Source: Selaginella moellendorffii (taxonomy: Eukaryota; Streptophyta; Lycopodiopsida; Selaginellales; Selaginellaceae). Taken from it: a stretch of 64,000 nucleotides of DNA. The position numbers and the translations under genes were made by a program. Under the pieces are notes generated by a model, which was not told the DNA's origin, made no database searches, and saw nothing but the letters and a program-made list of their open reading frames with translations. This document shows, piece by piece, positions 62,826-64,000 of this stretch; position 1 is the first letter of the stretch, and each line of letters begins with the position of its first letter. Location of the stretch: the NCBI RefSeq assembly GCF_000143415.4, contig NW_003314297.1, positions 643,612 through 707,611 of the forward strand. Reading direction: 5' to 3'.

Positions 62826-64000
62826 TGCTTCACGACAAGGCCTGAGCTTTGGAAGATCCCATTCACCATGTTGAAGTGGGAATATTCATGAAATCTATGA
62901 GCTCTAAATAATTGCATTTTCTAAAAGAAAAATAATTTATTGCATTAATAGTTGAATTAGTTTTAATCAATAAACTAAGGTTTTAAGTTAATTGAATATA
63001 CATATTTCTTCTGTATTCCATGTATTCACCAGTTTTTATTATTCTAAAAAGTGCTTGGATTTATGCTTTTGGTTTAAATCTATCTTTTACAACATTTATT
63101 TTTGTAAGTTTTCTATTTCTTTTCTTTTGAATTTTTTATTTTCATTCGTCCTCCTTTGTAACAACCTCCTCCTATAACTTTGGAGTAGCAATTAATATAA
63201 TTACTCAATGGTGATGGTGATGTTTATAGTGTGTGGTGTAAATCCTTCTACTTTTATTACCAATCCTTAATATGTACTATTAATCAAATGGTATCATCAT
63301 TTATTAGGGATGATATGTACCATTAATTTAATCATTTTACTGTGATTGCCATTTATCATTATTAAAATGATGTTTGGTGTTTGCAAGAGTTTTCCATATA
63401 TATTTAAACGATGGCATTATAGTGCTACAATATTTTGAGCACAACTACTTATACAGATTGGAGCCTTCTCCCAATATTTTCAAATGTATGCTTAGACATA
63501 TTGACAATTGTGATGATGCCTTTCAATAATTACATCATGTTTGCTAGGGGCTTTATGTCAATTATGCAATTTAGTGTTTGTTTTTGAAGCTTTTAATTTT
63601 CATGTAGCTTGTATCAAATATGTCAAAGCGAATCAAGTTGAAAATATTGTAGCTAACATTTCATCAAAATCTTAATAGAACTTATACACTTGTTTTAGCC
63701 ATTATATTGATGCTCTTTAATTGGCATGATGTTAGGAGACATCACTTCTCCCACTTATAACTGTATATGCTTGAACTCCACTTCCCATGGAAGATGCTTT
63801 TGTTCTAATAGAAATTAACACTACTATTGATTGTGTTCAAAAATAAAAGCAAAGACATGTGTGTCTTTGATATATACTATTAAACATATGATGAGGTTGG
63901 CTATATGTATTGGTGTTGTTTGCATTTCCCGAATTGACATTCTCTATTTTCTAGATGGCCTTAGCGTCAACAACATTATAATCATAATATTGTGGTGAAA
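62826..64000. other. AT-rich intergenic DNA at the right edge
   Basis: The first about 100 bp probably hold the ATL promoter. The rest is AT-rich with no recognisable gene, RNA or tandem repeat. Confidence 0.55.

Overview
The window looks like nuclear DNA of a lycophyte, most likely a spike moss of the Selaginella moellendorffii type. Evidence: land-plant gene content (LEAFY, TIC110, plastid uL4, GASSHO-type receptor kinase, PPR and RING-H2 ATL proteins), spliceosomal introns mostly 50-65 bp long, very short intergenic gaps (48-130 bp), and nuclear tRNA genes. No bacterial or organellar operon structure is present. The species call is an inference; the plant call is firm.

The left part (1-27 kb) is repeat-rich and dominated by a segmental duplication. 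Segment A (1 to about 10.5 kb, cut by the window edge) and segment B (about 16.9-25.2 kb) carry the same order on the same strands: a bulb-lectin-like secreted protein, an OBL1-type triacylglycerol lipase, a peptide deformylase 1B-like gene and an unrecognised multi-exon gene. The lipase is intact in both copies. The deformylase is broken in both, in different ways, and copy B contains a small internal inversion. Segment A has also gained a decayed Helitron (7.34-9.3 kb). Between the segments lie a TRIM retroelement, a minisatellite and a C2H2 zinc-finger gene. A diverged solo LTR of the TRIM family lies at 26.4 kb.

The right part (27.4-62.9 kb) is compact and gene-dense: NIP aquaporin, mitochondrial uL1, TPR-SET protein, TIC110, SmD2, a WW-domain protein, tRNA-Ala, adenylate kinase, a second lectin-like gene, LEAFY, monothiol glutaredoxin S15, tRNA-Phe, a PNRC-motif protein, an F-box/kelch protein, plastid uL4, a PPR protein, a GASSHO-like LRR receptor kinase, an Mpv17/PMP22 protein, TRAPPC6 and an ATL RING-H2 ligase. 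Several pairs share bidirectional promoters or nearly abutting ends. Exon coordinates below were derived by hand from splice sites and reading-frame continuity; in the spliced genes listed with full exon sets, summed exon lengths are divisible by three.

The genes are mostly unrelated housekeeping and organelle-biogenesis functions. The accessory content is the lectin-like family, with an N-terminal domain I do not recognise, and the asymmetric decay of the duplicated block. The last 1.2 kb is AT-rich with no recognisable gene.
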